Positions 48,808 through 59,330 of a stretch of DNA of 64,000 nucleotides are shown piece by piece. The notes under the pieces were generated by a model. The model was given only the letters and a program-made list of their open reading frames with translations, was not told where the DNA came from and did not search any database. Source of the stretch: Strongylocentrotus purpuratus. Its lineage: Eukaryota > Echinodermata > Echinoidea > Camarodonta > Strongylocentrotidae. Numbering within the stretch: the stretch's first letter is position 1; each line of letters opens with the position of its first letter. The position numbers and the translations under genes were made by a program. Location: positions 2,009,001 through 2,073,000 of the forward strand of contig NW_022145613.1 of the NCBI RefSeq assembly GCF_000002235.5, given 5' to 3'.

Positions 48808-51055
48808 TAGTTTTTTTTTTATTAGCGAGATTATATCACTTTCAAATTATTTTCATGGGGAGTGAAAAAGGAAGAGAGCTCAAATTTCGTAATTGAGGAG
48901 ATAACGTGTCTCCAAACTTCTCGCACTCTCTTCTAAAGCTAAAATCAGTTTTTTTTTTGTAAGTTTACTCCAAATTCCTTAACAGTCTTCCCTTGGTAGA
49001 AGCATCCATGATTGTACATTGTCATGATGAATTTACATTCAACAAATAAACGGTCTGAAAAATGAATACCTGAACAAATTGTAGAAATCATTTTGAGAAA
49101 AAATGTTGGATGTAACTGCCTGGTTAAAAAAACATTTATTTAATTTTATTTATCTTTTAATTTTAAGAGAAATGTGGTCTAAGGCGTATCTGAAACTGGG
49201 ATTGGAAAGTGACAGAATGTAGAAATAAAGGCTTCATGCCGATATAGATTAGATCTCTGTAGATAATTCCTTGCAACAAGCGGAGGGGAGTAATAAAATC
49301 ATAACTATTCGAACTAAAATAAACAATTATTTTAAGCTATTACTTTTTAATAATTTTTTTATTCTGATTTGTTCTAGATTTAACATTTTTAATAGGTGTC
49401 TGATATATACCCTGATTTGTTTAGCATATAATCAATCTCTGTTTTCATCAGATTATGGCTATGGCCCCATTTTATGGACTGCTTTTTTAAGGGCAAAGTA
49501 AGGCACAGGTTTCTGGTTGGTCAGAATTTGGAGAGGGCATTTCACTTTTGCGTACTTTGGGAATGCCACAACAATTATGTTTTAATTTACTAAATCTGTC
49601 AATTTCTATAGTTATACAAAATTTGAAAGGAGAAAGAAAGAGAGAGAGAGAGAGTACGGGAGACCTTACTGAAATGGTAGAGACATTAACAGCTTGAAAG
49701 GTAAACAGCTGAGCAAAACTTAGGATGGCCATGCACGTAAGAAATGGACGAACCCAAAAGCTCGAAAGAGAAAGGAAAACGAGGTGATGGATGAGGGGTC
49801 GAAAGCGATTGGGTGCATACGAGATGAGGGTGGAGACAGGTAACGAGACACCTTGGCCCCCTTGAGGGGTCGGGGGCGTGATGATAATGTACCCTTAGTT
49901 TTTATTTCGCTCATCCGAATAGTACAAACTACCTCAGAGATTCACCGTATTGGTAATCTTTTTATCTACTTTTATGTAGAGATTGTTATGAGTACATATA
50001 CCAGGCCTATATTTCATTTCAAATCACAGACTAGTGAGGATAAACTCTCTGACAAGATTTACTTTCCTCAGGCACTAGTCCGTGGTATTTCTCACTTCTT
50101 TTGTTACTTCTTGGTTCTTTTGTTTTGTTTAAATTTATCCCTTTACCCAGATATGGAAACGCATGTAACAAATAAAGTAATTAAAAATGATGGTTAAAAG
50201 CACCCTTTTTTTTCTCCAAACAGACAGTGATGGTAATCTGACAACCAATTGTGAGCAAAAAAAGTTTCGGAAAGGGTACTCTTAGAGGCATTGAGCGGAG
50301 ATGAGTGCAATGATAACAAACGCGTGTCGTAATATCCATTTGATATGAGATAGGTAATCTAATACATCCAATCTTTTATAAAGTGTTATCACTCGACTAG
50401 CTGCATCACGATTCTCGCTAACATGATACAGTTTGACATTCTCCTCACTTATCACTTTATTCCTCATCAGTGCAACAAAATAAGGCAAAGCATGATCTAA
50501 TTGGAACTTTGAAGAAGAAAAAAAATCGAACACAGACGATAAACATATTATTTATTTCCCATGTCCCCTTTTTTTCTTCAAATCGTCGCTTGAATCGGTT
50601 CCGTGAGGAGTGAGCGAGGAGGCGCACTGGTCTGAGGAGCGTGTCTCGAAAGCTAGTGCTCGGGCTTGGATTGGCGAAGCGCATCCAGTTTACCCGCTAA
50701 CCATACACTGGGCCAATCAAGCGAGAAGGCGAGATTAATTGGGAGTTTAAAGCCACTTAAATACATGTAAATGATGAGAACCAGTAAGGATATGACGTTT
50801 ATCCGCTCACTGGAGAGCCACTAGGGGCAAGCTAATCACATTAGCACAGAGCAATGATAGCTAGCGATGGCAGGATTTTGGTGGTGGCTGTCTGATGATG
50901 GAGGATGAGCGAGAGAGAAGGGCGGAGACGGAAATAGGCGAAGAGATGAAGAGATATATAGAGATATAGAGGATGAGGAGAGATGGGAGAGGGGAGGGGA
51001 GGGGGAGAGGGGAAGAGATAGGGAGTAGTATAGACATGAGATAGAGAGAGGCATA

Positions 51056-51098
<43 letters not shown>

Positions 51099-53962
51099 GG
51101 CGAGGGGGCGTTTCGGAGACTGAAGCCAATTTTTCAGGGACTTGCTCATCTGGGGATGATATTCAACTTTTTTTTTTTTGGAGGGGGAGGGGAGAACAAG
51201 AGGAAAATACAGGGAAACAAAAATGGGGCGGGGGGGGGGGGGTTCAAATTGACAAACAGACAAACACAAAGCGAAAGGGGGATAGAGTGGTGTGCGATAT
51301 GAGAGGTGCGCGATATGAGAGATGTTACGAAGGGCGGTATCAGGCTCATCAAAAAAGGTCTGGTATTCTAATTCCATAAACTGTATTTTGGTATTTGGAA
51401 AGAAAGCAAGTATTATTATCTGTAATCGTTGGTAGGCTAAGCAACAAGGTAAAGAATATCATAGGGACAAAGGAGAATTGTTTCATGTAACCTGTTATCA
51501 TTAACAGTGATATATAAACTTTGCCTAATGATAAACATACATTTTCCTTTATTTTTATCTGGCAATAGTTATACAAGTAATAATTTTCTAGAATATGATT
51601 ATTGTTTGTTTTTTTCTTCTGATCTAGTGTGCTTCATTTTCTCTGTTGTTCCCCTCAATACATCTAAACAATCATCTTCCTGAACACATATATCTAATCA
51701 ATCAGTTATCTTTGAAAGGTTTCCTCGCTAAACCACCCCTGACTGACTCATCATCCCATTCAATCCCTTAGAGAAAGGCAATGGGGCAAAACAATGATCA
51801 GAGCGCCTCATAAACGATGTCACATCACTTTATAAAACAAAATCTCCCTAGCATTTTAGATGATTGGAAAATTAGGTTTGAGGTGAACTGTGACAGCTTT
51901 ATGATTAGGTTTCGGCTCATCATTTTTGCATCATCATCATCGCGGTGTTTCTTTTCTTGGATTTAAAAGAAAACTTCAACTCTATAGTCATGATAGAACT
52001 ATGGAAAACATCCCCTTGTGACTTGGGTTATTCTAGTTCCCCCCCCCAACAGCTCTAGAAAATACTAGAAGAAACAAATAACGATTTGATTGTGAATAGA
52101 TACGTAGGTTTGGATTTCTAAAATATACCCCCCCCCCCCCCAACAAAAAAAGCAAAAAAAAAAAAAAAGCAGCAACAACAACAAAAACAACAAAGAAACA
52201 GGGGAAATAAAAAGTTTGGGTAATCAATGAATGATGGAAGAGGGATGCCCACCACAAGATTTTGATTCTTCAGCTATAAAATCCTTTATTTATTCTAACT
52301 ACAGAATGAATAGGATTCAACGGCTTGATTTGACTTAACTTAATCAACAACAAAATGTATGTCAAACAATTCATGTATCTGAAATATAAGATCTGTCCTC
52401 CTATAGCAACAGCAAATTCATCACATCCTCCCCGTCCCTTCCCCATCCCCCCTTCCCTTTCTCTGTCTCTATGTTCGACTCCGTTGCACGAGATAGGTAC
52501 TTAACCTTAATGAAAAGCAGCGACCGTTCAGGAATATTAATCCCTTGTGTCTAACAGCACCCATGTGTAACCATGCAAGCAACCGTCCAATTCCCTCTAT
52601 GATAATGCAATCTCAATTCTAATGTGATTACCCCCGTTTTAATATCTTTCTGCGATGATGTATTGAGCTGGTTCCTAAATGGATGTTGTTCTCCTACATT
52701 ACCTCATAGCTATATCCGACTTTAATAATGAGCTTATTCTTAAAATAATATAATGAAAGCTTGAGTAATTATGCATGTATCCAAAGTAGATAATTGTGCA
52801 ATAATTACACTACATGAAAAGGGGATAATCTAATATTGAATCCATAATCCATCCTCTCTAAAGGAGATATTTATGATATGATAGAACATTAGCTGTGCAC
52901 ACACTAGAAATAAAATTAGGACATTTTATTCATTAAGCGCATTTAACTGATGGTCCATAAGGGAATCGAGTTTTATGATTTCTTACAAAAGAGATTAGTT
53001 ATTTCATATGATCTAAATAAGCAGTATGCAAGTTCAAAACTTTAGGTGAATGTGTTCGGCAAGGCAAGTCAGTGTCAGTTTCATTTTGTAAACGCCATTA
53101 AAAGGAAACGCTTATTTGAAGTCCAATAGAACCTATGGGGGTATAGAAAGGTTCAATCAATTTATGTTGTCAGTTTGTTGTCATTAAATAAATAACAGTG
53201 TGTCAAACAATGATCCCAGCGTCACAATGGAGAAAAGAATAATTATACACTTTCATATTTTTTTTTGAAGGCCCAACACTTCTAAAACTCGTATTACTGA
53301 GCACAACTGGAAGACTGTCAAGGAATCTGAAACCTAAGTTGAACAGAAAGATTGGGATCCTTAACCGGAATTGAATTATTTATCATTTTTTCCCTCTTTA
53401 TCCTTAGCTTTAGACGAATTGATTAGTTGGATTTTGGCTACAGCTTTTTATAAAGCCGTTAGATATAGGCCACATCTGTTTACCAATACTTTGAAACAAA
53501 TTCTTTACTACCCATCTGCTTGTTGCAATTGTGTCATAAATCTTTCATTTTCCAGGTTTTCTCGTTGACTGAAACATATTTCAATGAACAAATATAACGG
53601 ATTTAATGACGATGCACACAATTGTGTTTTATAGACACTACAGCAATACTTTTAAGAGAAGATCCTTTGAATTCAACTACCAACTGTTAGATTTAGAATC
53701 ATTGTGCTATGCACGTTTGACTTTATTTCCTAACAATGAAATTTGTACTTTAGGTAGCTATTGGTTCTTTTGCCGTTTGTGGAACCAAGTTTCTCTTCGT
53801 ATAGGTAACCTTATCAAATCAATTTTTTTTAGCAACAATTAGATATAAACCAAAACAAATTGCTTCCAAGCATTGTTTATTGACAGGAGCAATGCGACTA
53901 CAGTGTAGCTGCTATGAACAACTCTTGAAATGTGTAGTGAGATTTATATATATATATATATA

Positions 53963-54019
<57 letters not shown>

Positions 54020-54046
54020 GGAAAGGGAAAGGGAGAGAGAGAGAGG

Positions 54047-54087
<41 letters not shown>

Positions 54088-57021
54088 TCAACATTATCGT
54101 ATAGAGACATTTTTTGGAGGAAAAAAAAGAGAGATGAAGAATTTCCGACTCTCAGATTTCTCTCATTACCATTACCATGAGTTTTTTTCCAAAAGTGCTT
54201 TGTTCTTACTTCATTTCGTTATAATAAGGATAGCCTCATATTTGTTGAATAAAATGGAATTCATCAATCACCGATGTGTTATTTCTCAGGAAGAATAGGA
54301 TGCATTATTCAACAGGTTATTACGCCGAAAGCTTTGACATGTTATTTGAAATATTAACCAAAGAATTTAGAACAGACTACAAAGATAGCAGTGGCATATG
54401 TTAATTTAGGAACAGATTGCACAAAAATAACAACATAATAGCGGCCATTGTGGGACAATATATTCCCTCGCTGAACCCTTTTTGTATCGCAGAGTTATAA
54501 ATAATGATGATAGTCTGATTGCCTGAGGCGAATCGTATTCTAAAATATTCTTCCCTTTATCTCTTCTTTGCGTTATCTAATTTTACTATTCTCTTCGATC
54601 TTTCCCTCTAATTCTTCCCTGTCCCGTTTTCTCTTTATCCCCTGTTAAGTAGTAGTAGTAGTAGAGGTAGTAGACTTTATTGGATAACTTTTTTTAGCAA
54701 AGGGGTTATTGGTTATTGATTCTCCGCTTGCTTGGTTTAATTATCCGTACTATGTTTACACTATTTTATAAAAAATATATGAGAGAAAATGGAAACGAAA
54801 ATCAAATCTCTATTTCTCTTTCTCTAATGAACGTTCTGGTCTTCTGGATGTTATTTTCTTTCCATTTGTATTCATGGCGGAAGACTAACATCTTCTTTAC
54901 TCTTATAATATCTAGAATGATTTAGTTTCCACTATTCTAATAAAGTCATCAACATCAATGAGACTAATTTAAAGCGTGGTATGAAAATCATCAACTGTAT
55001 ACATTAACAACTAAAAAAGAATAATCTGTACCATTATAAAACTTTGATTAACATATTTAGCAGTTTATACGTTTATATATTATATACAATGATGATATAT
55101 ATTAAGTTCAAATGAAGGCTATATAATATCGGCGATTAAATTAATCCAATAAAAACAGAAATATAAGTGTGGAAGAGTAATTTTTCTCAAAATCTGGATC
55201 TCTCTGATCTGAATGGTATTTCCAACAAACTGTCCCTTTTCCTTTTATTCTCATTTTCAAATATATTTTTCTAACAATTTTATCAATGTTCACGTTAAAC
55301 AGAAGATATAATTGAACATTTTTTTAACACTTATTATTTTCAAGAAATTATTGGCTATCTATATACCTCATTCGTATTTTGAAATTATTCACGATCTATG
55401 CCATTGACTTGTAATTTTAAAGTACTAATTCTCAACAAACCCTATCATTTACCTGTATTTTATGAGAATAAAAAAAAATGAAATGAAATGAAATACACTC
55501 AACACTTCCAAGATCATAAACTCTAGGATATATATCAATTATTCATCAAAATCTGTATAGAGGTATCGAGTATGGATACCAAATAAGTTATATGACAGAA
55601 ATCAAACTTCCTTTGGAGAAGAAAAAGAGAGTTCCCTTTACATGACATGTGTTAGAAAAGTGTTCATAATGTAAAACGTTTGTTTGTTATTCTCGGTGAT
55701 GGGGTGGTGCACATCGGAGTGATAGTTTATTGAATAAACTGTAGTTACTAAAACTGTTTGTCTTTCCAATACTTTCAACACAGTCATTAAAAATGTTATA
55801 ACAAATTCACATAAAGCACTTAGGGAAAGTTAAGGAAGTGTGTTTTCTCTTAATCATTTGCGAGTTTTATATGCACTTTGTCTTTAAAATGTTTCCTTAA
55901 ATTATGAATGTATTCTGTTAAATTTAAATTTACTTCTCTGGAAACTATTTTCAGCAACTTGTGTCGTTAATACATTTAAAACTATGTATGGAGAAAGTGG
56001 CAACCAGTAACAAGGGTCCATCACTATAAAAGGCAGATATACGAGATATAACTTTTGATTACATCCCGGCTTCTAAGCACGTCATCATGATCATGCTGGT
56101 GTGCTTTCCTCGGTCAACTACCGGGGCCGAGATCGTCAGTCGCGGGTTGGGCAAACTTATTCACAAACTCGTATCGTTGAGAGGAGTGAAATCGTTTACA
56201 CATTTCGTTCACTAACATTTCAAAGTTAAGAAATTGACACGAAACAGTAAAATGGAAACGACAAGAATAAGACACCAATGCCCGCGGGGTTTACTTTGTA
56301 CTATACTTTTACGTCCAAACTCGAGTTGAACGACATGAATGATAAGCTTAAGAAGTAGGCCTATGAAGACAATTCAGATGCATACATTTTATAACACTGT
56401 ACTATATGGATTTGTTTATGTTCTAATATTGTACCAATTAAACAGAAAATGCCTTGATGACAATAGCTGAAATGAAATACATTTATCATTAATCAACCCT
56501 TATAGTAATTAATAATAATTGCTATTATTACGCTTATCGTACCGTATTATAACTTTTATATAAAGTTAAAACAAATATACAGGGGTCTCCAATATTCATT
56601 ATTTTCAAAATACTTTATTTCATATAATAGATATAAGTTTAATTTGATAATCTGAGTTCATTTCAGCTGTTGGCAACATATGAAAAGGACTTTCACGTCT
56701 TTTGCATCCCAGGAGTCTGAAACTTGAAATGTTAGTCACCATACGCTGATGTTTTTTTAAAAGTAGTTTGCTCACTGAAGCAAGTACGTTTCCAGACGTT
56801 ACTACATTAATACAAACTATCATAAATACCACACTTGTTGCTATGACAGGGATCTTTTAGCGGAAAGACAGGGTGTGGTGTAATATTGTTTCTAAAAAGT
56901 TACTATCATAGTGAGCAAATGACCCATGTTTGCCCCAAAGTGTCAGCTAATAAATTCGAGGTATAGTGAGAGCGAAAAGTATAAGTGTAACGACTTACCT
57001 GGGCATCGGTAATATGGCCAT
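31553..57021 (-). CDS. PRDM14: PRDM14: PR-domain zinc-finger regulator (678 aa, nine coding exons)
   Basis: Coding exons in transcript order: 57021-56999, 44362-43821, 37349-37218, 36758-36595, 35121-34960, 34449-34332, 33456-33227, 32773-32482 and 31926-31553. Every junction has AG/GT and stays in phase. The Ser/Pro-rich N-terminus is followed by a conserved pre-PR motif (residues 153-182), the PR/SET domain (about 233-362, with GTRFGPFTGRV, MWE-IFKDG, LSHFIDG, CARYAQEQNL and ELLVWYGD) and seven zinc fingers. Fingers 1-6 follow vertebrate PRDM14 closely (for example DYRDKHLKYTRC, KRSFEKRDRLRIH, GKAFASHAAHDSHVRR). In mammals PRDM14 works in the nucleus with the corepressor CBFA2T2/MTGR1 in pluripotent and primordial germ cells; whether that holds here is inference. 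Human PRDM14 has 571 residues; most of the extra length here is N-terminal plus a C-terminal tail. Confidence 0.94.
31928..31976. repeat. (GA)n microsatellite forming the exon-9 polypyrimidine tract
   Basis: On the minus strand this is an almost pure (CT)n run touching the CAG acceptor of PRDM14 exon 9. Confidence 0.9.
32482..32773 (-). CDS. PRDM14: PRDM14 exon 8 (zinc fingers 3-6)
   Basis: Encodes residues 458-555: the end of finger 3 (SSSLNKHLRVH), then fingers 4, 5 and 6, with SGERPYKC and SGEKPFKC linkers. It ends within the HEG|EAKPY linker. Confidence 0.96.
33227..33456 (-). CDS. PRDM14: PRDM14 exon 7 (zinc fingers 1-3)
   Basis: Encodes residues 381-457. Finger 1 is a C2HC type (C387, C390, H403, C409) as in mammals; finger 2 and the start of finger 3 (KCTVCGKSFSQ) follow. 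The exon ends inside finger 3. Confidence 0.96.
34332..34449 (-). CDS. PRDM14: PRDM14 exon 6 (end of PR domain)
   Basis: Encodes residues 342-381: GTELLVWYGDSYLQFMGIPI followed by an acidic linker leading to finger 1. Confidence 0.93.
34960..35121 (-). CDS. PRDM14: PRDM14 exon 5 (PR domain, middle)
   Basis: Encodes residues 288-341, in phase 0 at both ends: IFKDGKLSHFIDG, then WMSLIKCARYAQEQNLIAVQ and YEACKDIPR. A (C)26(CT)n(AT)n tract (in transcript sense) begins about 85 bases upstream of its acceptor. Confidence 0.95.
35200..35301. repeat. (AT)n(GA)n(G)26 compound microsatellite
   Basis: In PRDM14 intron 4: (AT)n, then about 29 GA units, then 26 G in a row (35276-35301). GA-rich sequence continues to about 35520. 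Confidence 0.95.
36595..36758 (-). CDS. PRDM14: PRDM14 exon 4 (PR domain, first part)
   Basis: Encodes residues 233-287, including VFCQQTVILKGTRFGPFTG and SEIKSHDDTSLMWE. Confidence 0.93.
37218..37349 (-). CDS. PRDM14: PRDM14 exon 3 (linker)
   Basis: Encodes residues 189-233, a Ser/Lys/Asp-rich linker ending in DLPEG. The Leu-Pro-Glu-Gly just before the PR domain is shared with mammalian PRDM14. Confidence 0.85.
37350..43820 (-). other. PRDM14 intron 2 (6.5 kb)
   Basis: It contains a (GA)n tract (39871-39904), a low-repeat block at about 40420-40850 with candidate factor sites, a perfect palindrome AGTCCAGCTGGACT (37913-37926), a TG/CT-rich tract (about 43500-43740), and on the plus strand a possible orphan exon at 43101-43209. 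No other gene is supported. Confidence 0.5.
43101..43209 (+). CDS. Possible first coding exon of an unknown plus-strand gene (weak)
   Basis: ATG in good context (CTAAAATGG) opens a 36-codon frame with balanced composition (MATTNSTVLARQLHSS...) ending at a donor-like ATG/GTAGGT. It lies antisense inside PRDM14 intron 2. I found no convincing second exon downstream and do not recognise the peptide. It could be a real nested gene start or chance. Confidence 0.25.
43821..44362 (-). CDS. PRDM14: PRDM14 exon 2 (N-terminal region and pre-PR motif)
   Basis: Encodes residues 8-189. It is Pro/Ser-rich, and near its end carries FSASDLECALYG...AMSGL. This aligns with FTEEDLHFVLYG...AISGL in mammalian PRDM14, in the pre-SET stretch used to contact MTGR1/CBFA2T2. 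Confidence 0.88.
45194..45209. promoter_or_regulatory. 16-bp perfect palindrome resembling an RFX X-box
   Basis: CTGTTGCCGGCAACAG is fully self-complementary. Its core GTTGCC-GGCAAC is two X-box half-sites with no spacer. It lies in PRDM14 intron 1. Confidence 0.3.
50585..50730. promoter_or_regulatory. CpG-rich block with paired inverted CCAAT boxes
   Basis: CTTGGATTGGC (50665-50675) and GCCAATCAAG (50712-50721) form an imperfect inverted repeat with two facing CCAAT boxes in an otherwise A/T-rich intron. The block has many CpGs. It could be an enhancer or a cryptic promoter. Confidence 0.3.
53946..54086. repeat. (AT)n(GA)n compound microsatellite
   Basis: (TA)n followed by a 120-base purine tract of GA with GGGA interruptions; frames across it are artefacts. 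Confidence 0.95.
55440..55500 (+). mobile_element. Retroposon 3' tail with (GAAAT)n
   Basis: A/T-rich sequence ending in AATAAA-like bases, A9 and three GAAAT units looks like the 3' end of a LINE or SINE; the body upstream is not recognisable. Confidence 0.3.
56999..57021 (-). CDS. PRDM14: PRDM14 coding exon 1 (23 nt, start codon)
   Basis: Encodes MAILPMP plus two bases of an Arg codon. The start has a purine-rich GGAATGG context and the donor is CAG/GTAAGT. Its phase matches the exon-2 acceptor 12.6 kb downstream. Because the exon is so short, the start is inferred from context and phase; another upstream exon is possible. Confidence 0.65.
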
Positions 57022-57660
57022 TCCTGACGTCTTGATGTGGTCTCCTTAGCACTCAGATTATGCACTCCGATCTTAAAGATTCTTCGTAGATAAAGTTTTC
57101 CTTCTCAATTTCTAACAAAGTTATCTTTATTTCTCTGACTAGATATTTTCAAATAATATTTCCTATAGAGTATGTTTATTAAGAAAAGAGTTCTTTGAAT
57201 AGATGTACCAGTCTCGTAGAGTATCACTTCAGAATAAATCTGCGCTGAAAATCAGATTGATTTCGGATATGAAGTTAATTGAATATCAGTGAAAGACTTC
57301 ATACCAGGAGCTGACATGATACCACCAACCCGAGAATCAACCCGCCTCAAATCTGGGTCTTCTTTCTAACAACTCGCTGTGAAACCCACTGAACGGTGTG
57401 ATTAAAACACGGTGGGTAACAATAGAACCACACGCCGTTTCTTACGTGTTGGGCTATTGTAATAGACCAACAAACCAGACTTGAAACATTAAAAGAGATC
57501 GGAAAAAGTCAGATTCGCTGTACACTCCGCCCCTTGCTATTGACGAGGCTGTATGTATTAACGCACGTTGACAATATTAAAAGGGTCAGTGTAAATCACA
57601 TTGATTAACAGGTACCCCATTCCTTATTGGCTGGCTCACTGACTCCCATACAATCTGTTG
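57022..57660 (-). promoter_or_regulatory. Probable PRDM14 5' UTR and promoter region
   Basis: The block immediately upstream of the first coding exon is free of long repeats. It contains a CCGCCCC box near 57527, and ATTGGC (inverted CCAAT) near 57627. The transcription start could not be placed from sequence alone. Confidence 0.35.
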
Positions 57661-57821
57661 CTTTCTGCGCATGCGTCATTGATCTATCTGGTTTCTGGTT
57701 AGAGGATTTTTTTTTACTGTGCCAGAGAGGTTTGATTTAAGTTCAACTGTAGAAGAAGAAAAAGGAATATGATAACGATGAAACTCTATTTAACAGACGA
57801 TGGAATGTAAGAGGGTGAGGG

Positions 57822-57825
57822 AGAA

Positions 57826-57867
<42 letters not shown>

Positions 57868-58035
57868 AGATAGAAGATAGAGAGAGAGAGAGTTGTAAAA
57901 AGGGGGCTGCAGTAAATAGATTGACAGTAACAGAGACAGAAGTACAGGAAGGTGGAGAGCGTATAGATCAAGAGAGATAAACAGATGCACAGAGAAGGAG
58001 AGAGAAGGGGGGGGGGGGAGAGAGAGAGTGAGAGG
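57822..58035. repeat. GA-rich microsatellite cluster upstream of PRDM14
   Basis: (GA)n at 57822-57890 and G/GA runs at 58000-58035. Low complexity only. Confidence 0.9.
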
Positions 58036-58949
58036 GGTGGGGTGGCGTGGGTGACACTCCACAAAAATACAAAGTAGAGAGAATGATCGAAATGGAGAAT
58101 TCAGAAGATAGAGAGAGAAATTCGAAGATAAAAAGTTGAAAATAAAAAGATATCATATTTCTCTCATTCCGAAAAATGAGAAAATGAGATTTTTTTTACT
58201 GAGGTGGAAAGAAAGAGAGAGAAAAGTTGAAACAAGAGTTCTAGATTTTTTCTGAATATTAATCCTGTTTCAATCAAATTCATTTTTTCTGAAGTTCTCA
58301 CCCTAAATAGACATAGTTACTATGCTTTCATTATCATAACTTGCAATTGAATGTACATGCGTGCGTGCGTGTGCGCGTGTGTGTGTGTGTGTGTTGGGGG
58401 CGGGGGCAGCTTAAACGAAACAAAAAACAACAACACCATTTTTCAGCATTCGCTGTTTACTATGTCATTGTGTTCATAATATAAGCATAATCATTATCGC
58501 CATCATCTCCATCATTGAATTGAATTGAGGTTTTATTATATTTTCCTTTACAGCTAATTTCTAGATTGAAAAAGATGTACAATACTAAAATCGTTCTGCT
58601 CATAACACAACATCACAGTCTATATTTCAAAGAGTTTCCAAAACCTGAGTCTACCATAACAGCTGGAGTGTGAACGAGCCGTCCTAAGTCCTATCTAGAT
58701 AAGGAAACGAACAAAATAATAAGTCTGAACAATATTCCTAGAAAATTATGTATATATATATTTTTTTTCGGGGGGGGGGGGGAGGGAGGGAAAGCTGAGC
58801 GAGATGAAGCTCGGCAGGTCAATTCAATTTTCAAAAATACAATTTTAATACCACTTGAATCGGTGTGATTGCTTTAGTAATTGTTCTTTCTCTAACCGAT
58901 TGCATCTTTTTCAGCGATTGTTATCAAAGTGGTAGAAAATTAAGCGTTT

Positions 58950-59330
58950 GACACAGCTGATCAGCGGGAAGTCCGCGGACTGACGAGCGAGTGTCGGACT
59001 GAGCGCCGCGGAGATGTGACGAGGCATCCATTAAAATGCTGCTTCTACCACAATTGGCGCCTCGCTGTGAATCGTTTGTCCCCGTGTGCTTGCCGACGTT
59101 CATGACTGGTGTCCGCTATTATCCAATGGGAGGGCGAAAAAAGCGCCGATTTGCACGCCGCACGATTGCGTGTTGTGCTGCTCGACTCAAATATTACACA
59201 GGGCAAAAAGCCCTTCACACAAGGACACGTACATGATAGCGGCTCGATCCACAGGTGACGCCCGGATAGTTGCGGCTTAGGAGCACCGCGACAGCCGCTG
59301 GATAGACGTACCATTATAATGCGCAGCAGC
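58950..59330. promoter_or_regulatory. CpG-dense patch upstream of PRDM14
   Basis: This block of about 380 bases is far richer in CpG than its surroundings. It contains two perfect 10-bp palindromes (GCTGATCAGC 58956-58965, GTCCGCGGAC 58971-58980) and a CCAAT box (TATCCAATGGG near 59121). It lies 1.9 kb upstream of the PRDM14 start and could be a distal promoter, CRM or non-coding first exon. Confidence 0.35.

Larger units (their letters stand above)
44363..56998 (-). other. PRDM14 intron 1 (12.6 kb)
   Basis: It holds many microsatellites: (GA)n at 44909-44981, TTC/ATT/ATC at 45820-45975, (CT)n at 47540-47596 and 48778-48801, (GA)n at 51061-51098, and (AT)n(GA)n at 53946-54086. Between them lie low-repeat blocks (about 47150-47350, 48400-48760, 50580-50730, 51700-52720) that are candidate control regions. 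A retroposon-like tail sits at 55440-55500. No other gene is supported. Confidence 0.5.

Noticed and set aside
49853-50197. 114-residue plus-strand frame
   Set aside because: Needs a non-ATG start and shows no domain; sits inside PRDM14 intron 1.
59036-59236. 66-residue frame in the CpG-dense block
   Set aside because: Arg/Cys-rich composition follows from CpG content; no motif or conserved feature seen.
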